Below are positions 6,691-8,493 of a DNA stretch of 8,493 nt, piece by piece. The translations under genes were made by a program, and so were the position numbers. The notes below the pieces were generated by a model, which saw nothing but the letters and a program-made list of their open reading frames with translations, had not been told where the DNA came from and did not search any database. This DNA comes from Pseudomonadota bacterium (GTDB lineage Bacteria > Bdellovibrionota_B > Oligoflexia > Oligoflexales > JAPPIL01): the NCBI GenBank assembly GCA_028877195.1, contig JAPPIL010000025.1, forward strand, positions 1 to 8,493. The letters are read 5' to 3'. Each line of letters opens with the position of its first letter. Positions within the stretch are counted from its first letter, which is position 1.

Positions 6691-7069
6691 GACCTACACA
6701 GGTATCAACATTCAATGGCCTATCTCTAGAAAAATCCTCTCTGGCGAAAAAACGATCGAAACCCGCTTCTATCCTCTTCCTGCGAAATATCTTAATCAAG
6801 AGATGTTGTTAATCGAAACTCCTGGCGCACAAGGCAAATTCAAATCTCGCATCACTGCCATATTCAAGTTTACTGACTGCTTCAAATACAAAGACCCTGA
6901 ATCTTTCTATGCTGATTACTCACGACACTTTGTCGATAAAAATTCCCCGTGGGCATGGAAGGACAATCCTAAATACGGTTGGCATGTTGAGATTGTTAGA
7001 GTTATCGACCCACCGCAAGTTTTTGCGGGCAGGAAGGGTATTGTTTATACGAAGGGGATTTGGGTTTGA
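6683..7069 (+). CDS. small ASCH-like (PUA-fold) protein
   Basis: A 128-residue protein that appears to be a single ASCH domain, a fold related to PUA and EVE domains that usually binds RNA or modified bases. The N-terminal pattern GINIQWPISRKILSGEKTIETRFYPLP (residues 7-33) is the strongest evidence: a strand, a Trp-Pro, a helix, then GxKTxExR. The E. coli ac4C amidohydrolase YqfB has a KTxT arrangement in the corresponding place. Here it is KTIE, so that activity should not be assumed. The C-terminal half is aromatic-rich (SPWAWKDNPKYGWHVEIVRV) and ends in KGIVYTKGIWV. It starts at GTG 6683 inside the last codons of the radical SAM gene, so its translation depends on that gene. It stops one base before the end of the broken gene on the other strand. 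It may read or guide the radical SAM enzyme's nucleic acid substrate (inference). Confidence 0.72.
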   Translation: MIKTYTGINIQWPISRKILSGEKTIETRFYPLPAKYLNQEMLLIETPGAQGKFKSRITAIFKFTDCFKYKDPESFYADYSRHFVDKNSPWAWKDNPKYGWHVEIVRVIDPPQVFAGRKGIVYTKGIWV

Positions 7070-7404
7070 CTATGCTGCATCTCTTATGATGTCGTCACTT
7101 GGAACGAGATCAATCTGCAAACCTTCTTCGTTAAATAGTCGATCAACCTCATCATAGGCAGTATTAGCAAAGCTTATTTGCAATAATAATACCCTTGCCA
7201 TTACCGCTTTTGACATGTCGATAAAATGAATCAATGACTGGATGACCTACCCCCATTTTATAGTTCAGTTACGCGATTAGATCCATCATGTTAACCCCAT
7301 ATTTAGTCCTCAAGAACTCTTCAGGTGCTAGCTTGGTGTTTTTTTTTTGGTGGGGGAAGGTCAAGGTGTAACTATTGGCAAGGAAGCGTTTAGCTTGTTT
7401 TCAT
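7070..7404 (-). pseudogene. broken gene of unknown family beside the methyltransferase, possible restriction-enzyme remnant
   Basis: On the minus strand the 386 bases between the methyltransferase and the ASCH gene read as about 110 codons of protein-like sequence in three pieces. Piece 1 starts at ATG 7404 (MKTS) and meets TAA at 7392-7390. A one-base shift near 7389-7395 leads into piece 2, which contains LAPEEFLRTKYGVNMM, then an in-frame TAA at 7271-7269, then GHPVIDSFYRHVKSGNG. A second shift at the AATAATAAT run (about 7181-7190) leads to piece 3, ANTAYDEVDRLFNEEG to IDLVPSDDIIRDAA, ending TAG 7072-7070. Non-repetitive, mixed-charge sequence holding across shifts argues for a former gene. 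The same frame as MKTS reads back to about 7446 (HIANLPIKTHIQ) without a start. I do not recognise the family. Its place 52 bases after a methyltransferase, on the same strand, suggests a former restriction endonuclease, possibly truncated at its 5' end. A ten-A tract within the frame invites slippage. Confidence 0.65.
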
Positions 7405-7455
7405 CTGGATATGGGTCTTGATGGGTAGATTAGCAATGTGAATGTCTTACTACTG

Positions 7456-8493
7456 CTAATCCCTACGCAAGACAACGATGCGATTGCTGTTTGTGCCTTT
7501 GCTGTTATTAGCAATCCCCCAACAGTTGGCGGTTTTGGTGAATCTTTGGGTGTTTATAAGAATATTTTCTGCTACAAGACCTGCTTGTTTGGCAGCTAGG
7601 ATGACCTCGTTTTCAAGTTGAAGCGAACCGTTGCGGATTTCGCCGACTTCAAAAGCAATGCGTCCGCTGTTTTTCAACACACGCCGCAACTCGTGAAACA
7701 CAGCGCTCATGCAAACAACCCACTCTTGCACGGAGCGCAGTTGCCAGAGCTTACCTTCGGCAATTTGCACATCACAAAACCACATGCGCAGCCAGTTGTC
7801 TTGATGATAATCAACAGTATCGAGAAACGGCGGCGATGTAACGATGAGATCCACTAATGCATCAGGAATTTGCGGAGTATGTTCAGCAGAAGTAGTCAGC
7901 AGTAAGGCATCTTGACGGTGGAAATGGCGCGGTAAGGGATGACGTAACAGTTGCCGTGACTTGCGCCATATCAAGGCTTTGGTATCACGATAGAGCGGAA
8001 TTTGCTGGCGTTTAGCATTAATTTTACGCTGGGCAGTGACCGAAGTAGCCTGATTTGGTGGCAGTGTGTAAACAGAAAAGAAACCTGGCGAATGCCCTGT
8101 CAAACGCCCACAAGCAACCATCTGTAACCAGGCATCGACATGATCAAGCGGTTGGCGGTGAGCGAAGTAATAACGCCAGCTGTAGATTTCCTTCAGAGTA
8201 TCGCTGTGAAAGAACACCAGCAAGTCAGGGTCAAGGTTTGCTCTATTATCAAATATAACGCGGCGCAAACGCTCTTCTATATCTGTCAACGAAGGTGGAT
8301 TAAGACGTGGCTTAGTAAGTATTACCGCCAACGGGTTGATGTCGTTGCCGATGGCACGATGCCCATGCAACTGTGCCTCTACCAACGTTGTGCCTCGTCC
8401 CATGAAGGGGTCATAGATAACTGCTGGCTTGCGACAAAATTTTTGCAAAAAATACGCAGGCAACTGTGGCTTGTAGCAAGCACGATATGAGAC
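7456..8493 (-). CDS. DNA methyltransferase, N4-cytosine-like motifs, 5' end outside window
   Basis: Site-specific SAM-dependent DNA amino-methyltransferase. The visible part is 345 codons and the frame is open to base 8493, so the start lies outside; the TTG at 8463 is not the true start. The first visible residues (SYRACYKPQLPAYFL) match the motif X region of this enzyme group. Motif I, DPFMGRGTTLVEA, is at 8412-8374, followed by GNDINPLA. The catalytic motif IV, TSPPF, is at 7839-7825, then LDTVDYHQDNWLRMWF. The end, FTKTANCWGIANN to NRIVVL, is also familiar for the group. The Ser-Pro-Pro-Phe form is typical of N4-cytosine enzymes, though adenine methylation cannot be excluded. About 180 residues separate motifs I and IV, an alpha-like order with the recognition region in between (Arg/Lys-rich). 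It probably belonged to a restriction-modification system whose partner is the broken gene just downstream, which would make it an orphan methylase now. Confidence 0.88.
   Translation of the reverse strand, partial: VSYRACYKPQLPAYFLQKFCRKPAVIYDPFMGRGTTLVEAQLHGHRAIGNDINPLAVILTKPRLNPPSLTDIEERLRRVIFDNRANLDPDLLVFFHSDTLKEIYSWRYYFAHRQPLDHVDAWLQMVACGRLTGHSPGFFSVYTLPPNQATSVTAQRKINAKRQQIPLYRDTKALIWRKSRQLLRHPLPRHFHRQDALLLTTSAEHTPQIPDALVDLIVTSPPFLDTVDYHQDNWLRMWFCDVQIAEGKLWQLRSVQEWVVCMSAVFHELRRVLKNSGRIAFEVGEIRNGSLQLENEVILAAKQAGLVAENILINTQRFTKTANCWGIANNSKGTNSNRIVVLRRD

Noticed and set aside
6683..7069. ASCH protein as an ac4C amidohydrolase (YqfB-like)
   Set aside because: The key stretch is KTIE rather than the KTxT of YqfB, and the overall size and C-terminal half differ, so the activity is not supported.
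7070..7455. Pure sequencing error as the explanation of the broken gene
   Set aside because: Indels near repeats could be errors, but the in-frame TAA at 7271-7269 would need a base substitution, and the other long genes in the window are intact. Not fully excluded.
8055..8490. Plus-strand frames at the right edge
   Set aside because: They lie opposite the methyltransferase, whose motifs I and IV and open frame to the edge are clear.
1..8493. CRISPR array, tRNA, rRNA or insertion sequence
   Set aside because: I saw no spaced direct repeats, no tRNA T-loop consensus, no rRNA sequence, and no transposase or terminal inverted repeats on either strand.

Overview
The window reads as a piece of a bacterial chromosome, most likely from a proteobacterium (gamma- or beta-like). 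That placing rests on a Bcp-type peroxiredoxin, an RNase G whose key residues match the enterobacterial RNase E/G numbering, and an NAD-dependent ligase. No rRNA or tRNA is present to confirm it, and two genes (the ligase and the agmatinase) look more like relatives from outside the usual proteobacterial versions. Coding density is high.

Layout. Bases 1-213 hold no secure gene, only a hydrophobic open frame on the minus strand that leaves the window, a T-tract and a small palindrome. At 214-723 (minus) is a Bcp/PrxQ peroxiredoxin. A 166-base divergent intergenic region follows, and then a plus-strand run: RNase G (890-2371, TTG start), a divergent NAD-dependent DNA ligase (2387-4363), an agmatinase-family ureohydrolase (4344-5273), a radical SAM protein (5338-6690) and a small ASCH-like protein (6683-7069). 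Gaps are small or negative (15 bases, a 20-base overlap, 64 bases, an 8-base overlap), so the five genes could be one transcription unit, with a possible internal promoter before the radical SAM gene. From the right edge, a DNA methyltransferase (7456 to beyond 8493, minus) runs towards them. Between it and the ASCH gene, 7070-7404 (minus) holds the remains of a protein gene broken by two frameshifts and one stop codon.

How the genes may work together. Peroxiredoxin, RNase G, ligase and agmatinase serve separate tasks: peroxide removal, RNA processing, nick sealing and polyamine synthesis. The right third looks accessory: a radical SAM enzyme translationally coupled to an ASCH (PUA-fold) protein, a methyltransferase with N4-cytosine-type motifs, and a decayed gene where a restriction partner would normally lie. 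The most notable points are the broken gene beside the methyltransferase, the radical SAM/ASCH pair of unknown function, and a DNA ligase that keeps its AMP-accepting lysine, zinc finger and BRCT domain but differs at several positions essential in E. coli LigA.
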